A model generated the notes under the pieces. The model was given only the letters and a program-made list of their open reading frames with translations, was not told the DNA's origin and did no database searches. DNA of 64,000 nucleotides from Callorhinus ursinus (taxonomy: Eukaryota; Chordata; Mammalia; Carnivora; Otariidae). Made by a program: the position numbers and the translations under genes. The DNA lies in NCBI RefSeq assembly GCF_003265705.1, contig NW_020312785.1, positions 15,814,192-15,878,191 of the forward strand. The letters are read 5' to 3'. Of the stretch, positions 35,671 through 46,744 are shown one piece after another. Every line of letters starts with the position of its first letter. Positions within the stretch are counted from its first letter, which is position 1.

Positions 35671-36343
35671 TGTTAGGTAGAAGCTAGACAGGAACAGAGG
35701 AAGGAACGTCGTGAGGCAGAGTCCCAAGTCCTTCAAGGGAAATGATAGGGACATGAGTCGGAGACAAGGATGGAATTATATAAGCTACACATTAAAACCC
35801 AAGAGTGCACCTTCCTGATTTTGTGGCTTCCAAGACCTTGGGGCTGACAGACCAAAGAGAGCCACAAGTGTGGAAGATGCACTCTCCTCCTTCACCTCTG
35901 CCCCAGCGTAACCCCTAGACTTACTTTAATTCATTTGCATTGTGAGTACAGGCCCCCACCTCCATGGAGAAAGGCTGCCCGGATGGAATCAGTGTAAACC
36001 TTGCAGAGTCAAAAGCTCCCCTCCCAACCTGTGGGAGGAGTTTCCCAAATGATCGGAAGCGGCCTCCGTTAGAGATCACCCCACTGGACATCACAGCTCC
36101 TCCCAGCCCAGAGAGTAATATCCAATCCCAAAAGCACACAGGGCCAGGTTCCATCTTGTGGAAGCTGCCTTCTCTCCCACCTTGAGAGTGTACTTTTCCC
36201 TTTAATAAACTGCTTTGTGCTTCCTGCTTTCCTTCAGACCGTCTTTATTCTGAGCGCAGATCTCCACCTGAATCTTTTCGTGTGGGGAATCCAAGGACCA
36301 AGACCTCCACTCACACACAAGGCTGACTTTCTCACCCAGAACA
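35671..36343 (+). mobile_element. Solo LTR of a class I (ERV1-type) endogenous retrovirus
   Basis: The 673-bp element begins TGTTAGGTAGAAGC and ends CACCCAGAACA, so it has TGTT...AACA inverted ends. It is flanked by a 4-bp direct repeat, AAAG, at 35667-35670 and 36344-36347, the size typical of gammaretrovirus-like class I elements. The polyadenylation signal AATAAA is at 36204-36209, followed by the TGCTTTGTGCTTCCTGCTTT region. A CCAAT motif lies near 36122. I cannot fix a TATA box. The region is clearly richer in G+C than its surroundings. No gag, pol or env is beside it, so it is a recombination product of a provirus. Frames at 35921-36630 are chance. Family name unknown to me. Confidence 0.85.
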
Positions 36344-36347
36344 AAAG

Positions 36348-37665
36348 TATCAATCTCTATAAATTTCGTACCACAAAGACTACAGATTGTAAATGCTGTT
36401 GTAAATATATTTTTATTAGAGGTATTTCAGCCACTCCTCGTCTTATCCCTCAGTTCTCTTCTTTTCTACTGTCGCCATCATTTGGGTTGTATGGTAGGAC
36501 TTCTCAAACTCTCTACAGTGAAGGACTTTTTAAAAAATATCTGATACTTTTGAAATATACAAAAAAGTGTCACTGCAATGAACTATATGTTTTTAAACAC
36601 GGACTTTTCACTTTTTGGAATTGCAGCTGACCTTTAACTAGCAGTTTGCAGATACACAATGCTGCTCTAGGGGCCATATTTTGAGGAGCATGCATCCCAT
36701 CACTGACACTGTATTCCATAAATCTTAAATTATTATTTTTTAAAGTTAAATAAAATTAATCACCCTTATTTCTTCCATAGTTATACATCCTCATTTCATT
36801 TAATTTGCTTTAGAACACAAGCCCATGACCTAACATTTTGACTCTTTCCTACTGAGTTCTTATTGTTTCCCATATTCTATATAGTTCACAGTTAGGTAAA
36901 ATGTGACTTACCTATAATGGCATGAATAATTTTACTTGTTTATATGACAATACTTTAAGTACTTTCACACTTTTGAGTTATTAAATGTGGCTTTTTATAT
37001 CCTGGCAATTTCATTAGTAACTTCGAACTGTAGCGCAAGACTAACAGAATAACTATAGTCCACTTTGCAAATGTAAGTAGTCCTTGTAAAATATTTGTCA
37101 GGAGAGATTTTTATTGGGTAAATGATTGTTGGCACTGCTGGTGGAGTATTTTTTTGGATGAACTTCCAGTTCCACATGCCTAGAGATAATCAATAGTTGA
37201 CAATAAAATTTAACAATAAATGTTATTTCATATTCTCAGCCGGTTTTCCTAGATTTTCTTTGTCATTTATTATTTTGAATGGTCGCTCTGATTTTGCTTG
37301 GCTAAGCATTTATGAACATAATATTTATGTCAGCATTAGAAATTTGGTATGATTTTTCTACTGCTATGTCAACGTAATTATATTTAAAACTTTATTTCAC
37401 TATGATTTTAATATAAAAATTGAGTTTATAGTACAGAGTATACTGCAATACTTACACAATATTTGAATTGTGTTTCAAAGTATATATATATACTTAAATT
37501 TTAAGCAAAAAAGCACATTAACTTTTCTCTGAATGGTGTTTTGTTATCTTTGCTCTTTTCCATTATTTTCTCTGAAAAGCAATTTGAATTACAGCTAAGA
37601 TATGGAAACAATAAAATGAACCCTACAACTTTTCACTTTTCCTATAATTCTATTAAAAATCATCA
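36348..37665. other. Unassigned sequence
   Basis: No gene. 36440-36720 has a composition that hints at an old repeat, but I cannot assign it. TA tract near 37482. Confidence 0.5.
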
Positions 37666-37670
37666 TTTTA

Positions 37671-37880
37671 GGGGTGCCTGGGTGGCTCAGTTGTTAAGCG
37701 TCTGCCTTCAGCTCAGGTCATGATCCCAGGGTCCTGGGATTGAGCCCTGCATCGAGTCCTGCATCAGTCTCCCTGCTCGGCGGGAAGCCTGCTTCTCCCT
37801 CTCCCACTCCCCCTGCTTGTGTTCCCTCTCTCACTGTGTCTCTGTCAAATAAATAAATAAAATCTTAAAAAAAATAAAAT
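37671..37880 (+). mobile_element. Can-SINE, full length
   Basis: Head GGGGTGCCTGGGTGGCTCAG, with a small internal repeat of the CCTGCATC motif (37746-37764), CCCACTCCCCCTGCTTGTGT region, AATAAATAAATAAAATCTTA tail. A TSD-like TAAAAATCATCATTTT at 37653-37668 recurs as TAAAAACATCATCATTTT at 37898-37915, which suggests the element plus tail extends to about 37897. Confidence 0.92.
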
Positions 37881-37916
37881 CCATTATGGACTCTATTTAA
37901 AAACATCATCATTTTC

Positions 37917-38118
37917 GGGGCACCTGCGTGGCTCAGTTGGTTGAGTGACCGACTCTTGGTTTTGGCTCAGGTCATGATCTCAGGGGCTTGAGATCGAGCC
38001 CCATGTCGGGCACCCCACTCAGCAGGGAGTCTGTTTGAGATTCTCTTCCTCTCCCTCTGCTTCTAACCTCCCATCCTCGCTCACATGCATGCTCTCTAAA
38101 ATAAATAAATGTTTAAAA
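37917..38118 (+). mobile_element. Can-SINE of a different, older type
   Basis: Head GGGGCACCTGCGTGGCTCAG followed by GACCGACTCTTGGTTTTGGC, which is the older sequence type, and a tail AAAATAAATAAATGTTTAAA. It lies within 40 bp of the SINE before it, in the same orientation. Confidence 0.92.
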
Positions 38119-38119
38119 T

Positions 38120-39220
38120 CATTTTATCATGCATATTTTGTAATTATTCTTATAAATAATGTTATTGATCCAGGTTAGTCCAGATTTTCTATAACCACTA
38201 ATCAACAATTCCCAGAGGCTAGGCTTCTTGGGACTCAACTTGAGTCTGGAATTTTACCAGTGTTACTCTGATTTTTGAGTTTTAAAGTCAAACCTTGTTT
38301 CTTCTTAAAAGAGAGATTATAGAAATTTTTGTCAGCTTGTTAGCCACCCAGTTTATTTGTTTACATTTTCCTTTGGGTCTCCGCATTTCAACTTGAGCAT
38401 TGAGAGTTTAAGATTTCACACATGCCTTGAGTGAATACTGAACACAGAATTTTTGGTTTATTTAATGAACTTCAATTCTTAATCTTGTAGCCCGCCAAAA
38501 TTCCAACTCATCTCCTCCCATCTCAGCAAGACCCCTACGTCACCGGCCTCTGGTTTATGCTCAGCCTTTATTCCCTGCACTGTGAACTAGTAAATTAGCT
38601 GAGGGATAATACAGAAGCAAATCTGAGGATCCGTTTCTTGTACCTTGTCTATAGCATTTTTCATTTATTGCCTCTAAACTTAGTCTTTTTCCAATACCTT
38701 TCATCAATTGTTTTATGTATTTTATCCAACTTTCATATTTATTTTCTTTTGGGGACTTATATTCTCTTCAGACAGAAAGTCTTTAGACATCTTGGTCCCT
38801 GTGTCCAAAACATCCCCTTCTTAGATCCCTCTACCATCATTTAGTTGATTGTTACTCTTCTCCTATATCTCAGCTAATGCCGTCTCCAAGCAGCTTCTTT
38901 GACCTTTTTAATTATATCCAGTGCAGTTACTTCATTCAAGATTGATCTATTCCATCTTATTCCTGCTTTTGGTAGCTCTCTAGGTTGTTAAAATGTGATT
39001 TGACAAATACTATGTTGGAAATACTATTGTAGTGGCTGGAGGAATCATCACCATATGACCTGATTTTCTGAGCTGTGTGGAATTTTTTGGTAAGCAGGAT
39101 TTAACCAATCCAAGAAGGTGGTGGAAGATAAAAGTGCCAGCTGGCTCTGGGAAGAAGAATCAACAGAAGTAAGGGTTTCAGAGACATGTTTTTAACAAGC
39201 TTATAAAATTCAAACGCAGA
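38120..39220. other. Unassigned; weak L2-like words at 38840-38960
   Basis: No gene. CTATATCTCAGCTAATGCCG and CAAGCAGCTTCTTTGACC resemble L2 3' text, too weakly to list as a repeat. 38630-38790 may be part of an old L1 5' region. Confidence 0.4.
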
Positions 39221-39234
39221 TCTTCTTTCTTTTC

Positions 39235-39309
<75 letters not shown>

Positions 39310-39362
39310 TTTCTTTCTTTCTTTCTTTTTCTTTTCTCTCTTTCTTTCTTTCTCTCTTTCTT

Positions 39363-39429
<67 letters not shown>

Positions 39430-39435
39430 CTTTCA
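39221..39435. repeat. Long (TTTC)n microsatellite
   Basis: About 210 bases of TTTC units with some TTC and TCTC interruptions. It lies just left of the possible left TSD of the large L1. The Lys/Glu/Arg-rich 111-codon frame on the minus strand is a product of this repeat and is not a gene. Length is prone to assembly error. Confidence 0.97.
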
Positions 39436-39966
39436 TTAACTTACTTTTACCTTTTATTTTTTTTAATTCCAGTATAATTAACTTACAGTGTTATATTAGG
39501 TTAAGGTGTACAATATAGTGATTTAACAATTCCATACATTACTCAGTATTCATCACAATAACTCTTCTCTTAATATCCTTTGCCTATCTCATACATTCTC
39601 CCACCCACCTCCTCTCTTGTAACCACCAGTTTATTCTCTATATTTAACAGTCTGTTTTTTTGGTTCTCTCCTTTTCCCTTTGTTTATTTGTTTTTTTTCT
39701 TAATTTCAACATATGAGTGAAATCACATAGTATTTATCTTTCTTTTACTGACTTATTTCACTTAGCATTATACCCTCAGGATCCAACCATGCTGTTGCAA
39801 ATGGCAAGATTTTGTTCTTTCTCTATGGCTAAGTAATACATATACCACCTCTTCTTTACCCATTCATCAATCAATAGACTTTTAGGCTGCTTCCATATTT
39901 TGGTTATTATAAACAATGCTGCAATAAACACACAGTTGTATATATCTTTTCAAATTAGTGTTTTTG

Positions 39967-40149
39967 GAGGCACCTGGGTGGCTCAGTTGGTTAAGCGTAT
40001 GCCTTTCAGCTTGGGTCATGATCTCGGGGTCCTGGGATTGAACCCTGTATTGGGCTCCCTGCTCAGCAGGGAGTCTGTTTCTCCTTCTCTCTGCTCATGC
40101 TCTCTTTCTGTCTCTCAAATAAACAAATAAAATCTTTACAAAAATAATG
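39967..40149 (+). mobile_element. Can-SINE in the L1 ORF2 end
   Basis: Head AGGCACCTGGGTGGCTCAGT, tail AAACAAATAAAATCTTTACA. Perfect 18-bp TSD TTCAAATTAGTGTTTTTG at 39949-39966 and 40150-40167. Confidence 0.96.
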
Positions 40150-40377
40150 TTCAAATTAGTGTTTTTGTATTTGTGTAAATATACAGTGGTGGTGTTACTG
40201 GATCATATGATAATTCTATTTTTAATTTTTTGAGTAACCTCTCTTTTCTTTTCCACAGTGGCAGTACCAATTTGCATTACCACCAACACTGCATGAGGGT
40301 TCCTTTTTCTCCACATCCTCACCAATAATTGTTGTTTCTTGTGGTTTTGGTTTTAGTCATTCTAAAAGGAATGAGGT

Positions 40378-40571
40378 AAGGGGCACCTGAGTGGCTAGGT
40401 TGGCTAAGCATTTGCCTTCCGCTCAGGTCATGATCCCAGGGTCCTGGGATTGAGTCCCTCATCAGGCTCCCTGTTCAGCAGGGAGTCGGCTTCTCCTTCT
40501 GCCTCTCCCCCTGCTTGTGTTCATTCTCTCTGTCAAATAAATAAATAAAATCTTTTAAAAAATGAAAAAAA
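40378..40571 (+). mobile_element. Can-SINE in the L1 ORF2 end
   Basis: Head GGGGCACCTGAGTGGCTAGG, tail AATAAATAAATAAAATCTTT. Perfect 15-bp TSD TAAAAGGAATGAGGT at 40363-40377 and 40572-40586. It lies about 210 bp after another SINE in the same orientation. Confidence 0.96.
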
Positions 40572-43500
40572 TAAAAGGAATGAGGTGATATCTCATTGTG
40601 GTTTTGACTTGCATTTCCCGATGATTAGGGATAGTGAGCATCCTTTCAGGTGTCTGATGGCCATCTGGATATATCCTTTGGAGAAGTGTCTGTTCATGTC
40701 TTCTGCCCATTTTTAATTGGATTATTTGTTTTTTTGATGTTGAGTTGTATAAGTTCTTTATATATTTTGGATACTAACCCTTTATTAAATATGTCATTTG
40801 CAAATATCTTCTTCCATTCAGTAGGTTTCCTTTTAGTTTTGTTGGTTGCTTCCTTTGCACAGAAGCTTTTTATTTTGATATATTCCCAGTAATTTATTTT
40901 TGTTTTTGTTTCCCTCATCTCAGGAGACATATGTAGAAAAATGCTGCTACTGCTGATATCAGTGAAGTTATTTCTTGTGCTATCTTCTAGGATTTTTAAG
41001 GTTTCAGGTTTCACATTTAGGTTGCTAATCCATTTGGAGTTTACTTTTGTGTGTGGTATAAGAAAGTGGTCCAGTTTTTTTCTTTTGCATATAGCTGTCC
41101 AGTTTTTCTAACATCATTTGTTGAAGAGACTGTCTTTTTCCCATTGCATATTCTTGCCTCCTTTGTCATAGATTAACTGACATTAATTAATCATGAGTTT
41201 ATTTCTGGGTTCTCTATTGTGGTCCATTGATCTATTGATCTATTTTTGTGCTAGTACCATATATTTTAATTACTACAGCTTTGAAACATATTTTGAAATC
41301 AGGAAGTATGAGGTCTCCAGCTTTGTTATCTTTCTCAGGATTGCTTTGGCTATTCAAAGTCTTTTGTGGCTCCATATAATTATTAGGATTAATTGTTCTA
41401 GTTTTGTGAAAAATGCTGTTGTTATTTTGATAAGGATTGCATGAAATCTATGGATTGCTTTGGGTAGGATGGATATTTTAACTATATTTCTTCTCCCAAT
41501 CCATGAGTAGAAGATATCTTTCCATTTATTTTTGTTGTTTTCAAATTATTTCATCAATATTTTATAGTTTTCAGAGTTTAGGTCTTTTCATTTCCTTGGT
41601 TAAGTTTATTCCTAGGTTTTTTTTATATTTGGTGCAATTGTAAATGAGATTCTTTTCTTAATTCCTCTTTCTGCTGCTTCATTATTAGTGTATACAAATG
41701 CAACAGATTTCTGTATATTTATTTTATATCCTGTGACCTTACTGAATACATTTATTAGTTCTAGTAGTTTTTTGGTGGAGTCTTCAGGATTTTCTATATA
41801 TAGTATCATATCATCTGCAAATAGTGAAAGTTTTACTTCTTCCTTACTGATGTGGGTGCTTTTTATTTTATTATATATGTCTGATTATGTTGTTAGGACA
41901 TCCAGTACTATGTTGAATAAAGGTGATAAGAGTGAACATCCTTGTCTTGTTCCTGATCCTACGAGAAAAACTGTTTTTCAACATTGAGTATGATGTTAGC
42001 TCGGATTTTTCAAGTATGGTCTTTATTATGTTGAGGAATGTTCCCTCTAAACCTCCTTTGTTGAGGGTTTTATCATAAATGGATGCTGTATTTTGTCAAA
42101 TGTTTTTTCTGCATCTATTGAAATGATCATATGGTTCTTATTCTTTCCTTTAGTAATGTGATGTATCACTTTGATTGATTTGTGAATATTGAATCACCCT
42201 TGCAACCCAGGAATAAATCCCACTTGATCATGGTGAATGATTTTTTTTTATTGTTAGATTCAATTTGCTAGTACTTTGTTAAGGATTTTTGCATCTATGT
42301 TCATCAGAGATATTGATCTATATTTCTCTTTTTTGTGCTGTCTTTATCTGGTTTTGGTAACAGAGAAATATGGGCCTCATAAGATGAATCTGGAAGCTTT
42401 CCTTCCTCTTTATATTTTTTGGAATCATTTTAGAAGGATAGGTATTTACTCTTAAAATGTTTGGTAGAATTCACTTGTGAAGCCATCTGGTACTAGATGT
42501 CTGTTTGTTGGAAGTTTTTTGATTACTGATTCAATTTCATTGCTGGTAATTAGTCTCTTCAAATTTTCTATTTCTTTCTGATTCAGTTTTGGAAGGTTAT
42601 ATGTTTCTAGGAATTTATTTATTTCTTCTAGTTTCTCCAATATATTGTCATAGAATTTTTCGTAATACTGTCTTATTGTCCTTTGTATCTTTGTGGTGTT
42701 GGTTATTATTTCTCTCTTTCATTTTTGATTTTGTTTATTTGAACTCTCTCTCTCCCTCCTTTTTTCTATTTTTCTTTTGATGAATCTGGCTAAAGGTTTA
42801 TCAATTTTGTTTGATCTTTACAAAAGAACAGATCCTGGTTTCATTGATCTGTTCTATTGTTTTTTTTCAGTTTCTATTTCATTTATGTCTGCTCTAATCT
42901 TTATTTCTCTCCTTCTACTGGTTTTAGGTTTTGTTTGTTCTTTTTCTAGTTCCTTTAGGTGTAAGGTTAGATTGTTTGGGATTTTTCTTGCTCTTGAAGT
43001 AGGCCTGTATTGCTATAAACTTCCCTCTTAGAACAGCTTTGCCACATCTCAGAGACTTTGGACTGTTGTGTTCATTTTCATTCCTCTGTATGTACTTTTT
43101 TGATTTCCTGTTTGATTTTTTGATTGACTCAATCATTGTTTATTAGCATGCTATTTATCCTCCATGTACTTGTGTTCTTCCTAGATTTTTTTGTGTGGCT
43201 GATTTCTAGTTTCATAGGGTTGTTGTCAGAAAAGATGCATGATTCGAAACAATCTTTTTGAATTTGTTGAGACTTGTTTTGTGGACTGCTTTGTGATCTA
43301 TTATGGAGAATTTTTCATATGCAATTGAAAAGAATGTGTATTCTACTGTTGTAGGTTGGGGTGTTCTGAATATATCTGTTAGATCCATCTGGTCTGAAGT
43401 GTCATTCAAAGCCACTGTTTCCTTTTTGATTTTCTATTTGGACAATCTATCCATTGATGTAAGTGAGGTGTTAAATTTCCTTATTATTATTTTATTACTA

Positions 43501-43879
43501 TTGATTACTTTCTTTTTGCTTGTTAATAGCTGCCTTATGTATTTAGGTGCTCCCATGTTGGGTACATACATATTTAGAATTGTTTTATGTTCTTGTTGGA
43601 TTGTTCCCTTTATGTTTATGTAGAATCCTTCTTTGTCACTTGTTATGGTCTTTGCTTTAAAGTTTATTTTGTCAGATGGAGGTATTGTTATATCGGCTGT
43701 TTCCACTTCCATTTACATGATAAATGCCTTTCAATCCCTTCTTTTTCAGTTTGCATGTGTCTTTATGTCTGAAATGAGTCTCTGGTAGGCAAAATATAGA
43801 TGGGTCTTCCTTTTTTATCCATTCTATCACCCCATATCTTTTGATTAGAACTTTTACTCCACTTACCTTTAAGTACTTA

Positions 43880-44281
43880 ATTTTTTATTTAAATTCAATT
43901 AACCAGTATATATTACCTCAGTTTCAGATCTAGTGTTCAATAATTTATCAGTTACGTATATCACCCAGTGTTCATCACATCACGTGCCCTATGTAATACC
44001 CGTCACCCAATTACCCCATCCCACCACCCACCTCCCCTCAGTTTGTTTCCTCTAGTTAGGAGTCTCTCATGGTTTTTCTCCTGCTCTGAGGACTTCCCCT
44101 TCCACTTTTCCTCCTTTACCCTATGGTCCTCTGTATTATTTCTTATATTTCACATGTGAGTGAAACCATTTAGTTGTCTTTCTCTGATTGAGTTATTTCA
44201 CTTAGCATAATACCCTCCTGTTCCATCCAGATTGATGTAAATGGTAAATATTCAACCTTTCTGATGGCTGAGTAATATTCC

Positions 44282-44323
<42 letters not shown>

Positions 44324-44978
44324 TATACCACAACTCCTTTATCCATTCATCTGTCGATGGACATCTCAACTCTTTCCACAGTTTGGCTATTGTGGACATT
44401 GCTGCTATGAACATTGGGGTTCAAATGCCCCTTCAGATTACTACATTTGTATCTTTGGGGTAAATACATAGTAGTGCTATTGCTGGGTCTTAGGGTAGCT
44501 CTATTTTTAACGTCCTGAGGAACCTCCATACTGTTTTCCAGAGTGGCTGTACCAGCTTGCATTCCCACCAACAGTGTGAGAGGTTTTCCCTTTCTCCACA
44601 TCCTCGCCAACATTTGTTGTTCCCCGTCTTGTTAATTTTTGCCATTCTAACTGGTGTAAGGTGAGATCTCATTGTGGTTTTGATTTGTATTTCCCTGATG
44701 GAAAAAAAATTAGAAGACCCCTAATACACAAACCTTACACCTAAAGGACCAGGAAAAAGAACAACAAATAAAGCCTACACCAAGCAGAAGAAGAGAAATA
44801 ATAAAGATTAGAGCAGAAATCAATGAAATAGAAACCAGAACAGTAGAACAGATCAACGAAACTAGAAGCTCATTCTTTGAAAGAATTAATAAGATCAATA
44901 AACCTCTCTGGCCAGACTTATCCAAAAGAAAAGGGAAAGGACCCAATTTAATAAAATCATGAATGAAAGGGGAGAGAT
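43880..44978 (-). mobile_element. Second inverted L1, nested in the large L1
   Basis: 43880-44701 is L1 3' UTR and ORF2 end in minus orientation (reversed GAGCACTGGGTG-type end, CAGAGTGGCTGTACCAGCTT). At GG plus eight A (44700-44709) the orientation flips, and 44710-44978 is plus-strand ORF2 (AGAGCAGAAATCAATGAAAT, GGCCAGACTTATCCAAAAGA), stopping at GGGGAGAGATG. The junction is the same as at 31041-31050. No TSD seen: left flank TTACCTTTAAGTAC, right flank GTTTTGCTTAGTTC. Confidence 0.92.
44281..44328. repeat. (TA)n microsatellite inside the nested L1
   Basis: CTATATATATATATATATAT continues with a few TATG units. It occupies the same L1 position as the tracts at 6630 and 17796. Confidence 0.95.
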
Positions 44979-45489
44979 GGTTTTGCTTAGTTCCCTTATT
45001 CTTATTTTTATTATTTTTTTTCTTTCTTCTTTTCAACTTGATTGTTTTCCATTACTCTGTTTTCCAGGTCACTAACCCATTCTACTTTGTCTAGTCTACC
45101 TATTTATTCCATCTACTGTATTTTTAATTTCAGTTACTGAGTTCTTCATATCTGATTCGTTCTTTTCTATGTTTTCTACCTCTTTCTTGAGAGTCTCACT
45201 GAGGTTATCCACTTTTTTCTCAAGTCTTGAGAGTATCTTTATTACCGTTACTTTTAATTTTCTTTCAGGCATACTACTTACCTCCATTTCATTTAGCTCT
45301 CTTGCTGTGGTTTTGTCCTGTTCTTTATTTGGAACATATTACTCTATCTCCTCATTTTATCTAACTCTTTGTGTCTGTTTCTATGTGTTCAGGAAGTCAG
45401 TTCCATCTCCTGCTTTTGAATGTAGTGGCCTTATGAAAAAGAGGTCCTGTAGTGTCATACAGTATAATATCCCTTGTTCAGAACCTTGA

Positions 45490-46722
45490 GTTTCAGAGTT
45501 GTCTCCTATGTGTTTGCATGTGCCATATTGTTATAGCTAAGCCATGTTTGCCTTCAGTTCAGTCATCTGCAATGGCTCTCTTTGACTGTCATGGGCTGGG
45601 TTTGGTCTCTGTGTTGTTAATGGGCCAGTTTGAGGCCACCTTCTGTTTGAGTTGGATCAGACCAGATGTTTGCCAGTGCTGCTACTGAATCAAATTACAA
45701 AGCATGCTCTTTGTGTTGCCCCCTGAGCTTTCGTTGATGGGCAGGGCCTGCCATCAGACCAGATGTCTGCCTCTAGCCCACTGCTGGGACAATATTCAAA
45801 CTGGTATGTGTGCTTATCTTCCCCCCTCCCCAGGGCAGGTGTCACTTTGCAGTGGTGCTAGACCCTATCAGGGCTGCTTGCACAATGTCAGGCTTGTACC
45901 ACTCTTTTGCATGGACTCTTGCAGAGGGTGTGTAGGAGGGGGGTGGTTAACAAGATTTATGCCAGTCTGCTGTGGGAAGAGACATGAGCCACTTAGAACT
46001 CCTGCCCAGGGTGGCTGGAGGGGTGAGTCCACAGGAGAATATGGGGCAGAGCATGCTATTAACAAGCTAGGTAGAAGGTGTTTGGGCTGCATTGGTTCCT
46101 GGAGAACAGGGTAAGGAAATGGCACACACCATCTCCTTTGTTCCCAGAGAAATCTCCTAAAGATCCCTGCCCCTCCAGTGCATAGCAAATAAATTTCATA
46201 TACCATATACCCCAAGCATTTTTCAAAATACTGCTTCTGTGCTATTTCTGATGTTTCTTGATGCCTCTTTAAGGATGTGGACTTAGTTTCCTATCACCCT
46301 CCAGCTCTTCCAAAGACAAGCCTTCTGAATTTTAAAGTTCCAGATGTTAAGCCCCACTAAGTCGTGATAAAGTTAAGCACTTCTGGTTTTCAAAGCCAAT
46401 TGTTATGTGGATTCATCTACCCCATGCACTTCCCTCATGCCTGGTTGTGGGGTCCCCTTCTCTCTCATCCCCAGGCTTGTGGTGTCCTTCCCTCTTGAGG
46501 ACAATCCAGAGGGTCAGCTTGATTCTTAAATGTATCTCTGCCCTTCCTACTGCTTTCAATGTGGCCTCTTCTCTTAGTTTAGCACTGGAGAGTCTGTTGT
46601 GCCAGTCACTGGGTCATTTTCTAGGTTATTTACACTGATGTCGATGTTTTCTAGGTGTACCCATGGGACAAGTTGGGCCTAGGATCTCTCTACTCTGCCA
46701 TGTTCCCCAAAAGTTCCAGGAA
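45490..46722 (-). promoter_or_regulatory. L1 5' UTR (internal promoter region) of the large L1
   Basis: The segment is richer in G+C than its surroundings and lies between the ORF1 coding text and the L1 5' end (minus strand). L1 5' UTRs carry an internal RNA polymerase II promoter; activity here is not shown, and the copy is old. A 136-codon frame antisense to the L1 (45704-46114, plus) and a 115-codon frame on the minus strand are present; both have the look of chance in GC-rich DNA. Confidence 0.7.
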
Positions 46723-46744
46723 CATTGATTTACTTTTTACATTG

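Larger units (their letters stand above)
39451..46722 (-). mobile_element. Nearly full-length L1, interrupted and decayed
   Basis: Read on the minus strand from the right: 5' UTR (46722 to about 45490, starting near GGGGAACATGGCAGAGTAGA), ORF1 N-terminal coiled coil (frame 45096-45287, heptad-like, with LEKKVDNLSETL), then a foreign L1 at 43880-44978, then ORF2. ORF2 begins inside the endonuclease domain (frame 43434-43712, with NMYVPNMGAPKYI; 43212-43415), continues to RT (42452-42640; 41612-41809, starting [15 protein letters not shown]) and the C-terminal region (40694-41014), and the 3' UTR ends at about 39455. The C-terminal half of ORF1 and the first codons of ORF2 are missing. Frames are broken. 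Two SINEs interrupt the ORF2 end. A possible worn TSD is at 39434-39450 and 46723-46740 (about 15 of 18 positions alike). Confidence 0.9.

Noticed and set aside
36217..36630. 137-codon plus-strand frame
   Set aside because: It starts inside the solo LTR and runs out past its end across the TSD; no motif and no neighbouring exon signals.
39101..39436. 111-codon Lys/Glu/Arg-rich frame on the minus strand
   Set aside because: It is the translation of a TTTC microsatellite and has no independent support as a gene.
39949..40586. Repeated similar units with spacers as a possible array
   Set aside because: They are two separate SINE insertions with their own TSDs, not a CRISPR or satellite array.
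43866..44992. A TSD for the second inverted L1
   Set aside because: I compared about 20 bases on both sides and found no convincing direct repeat.
45868..46215. 115-codon minus-strand frame in the L1 5' UTR
   Set aside because: It overlaps another frame on the other strand in GC-rich L1 5' UTR sequence and is probably chance.
39455..46722. Intact, active L1
   Set aside because: ORF1 and ORF2 are broken, part of ORF1 is missing and three elements are inserted.
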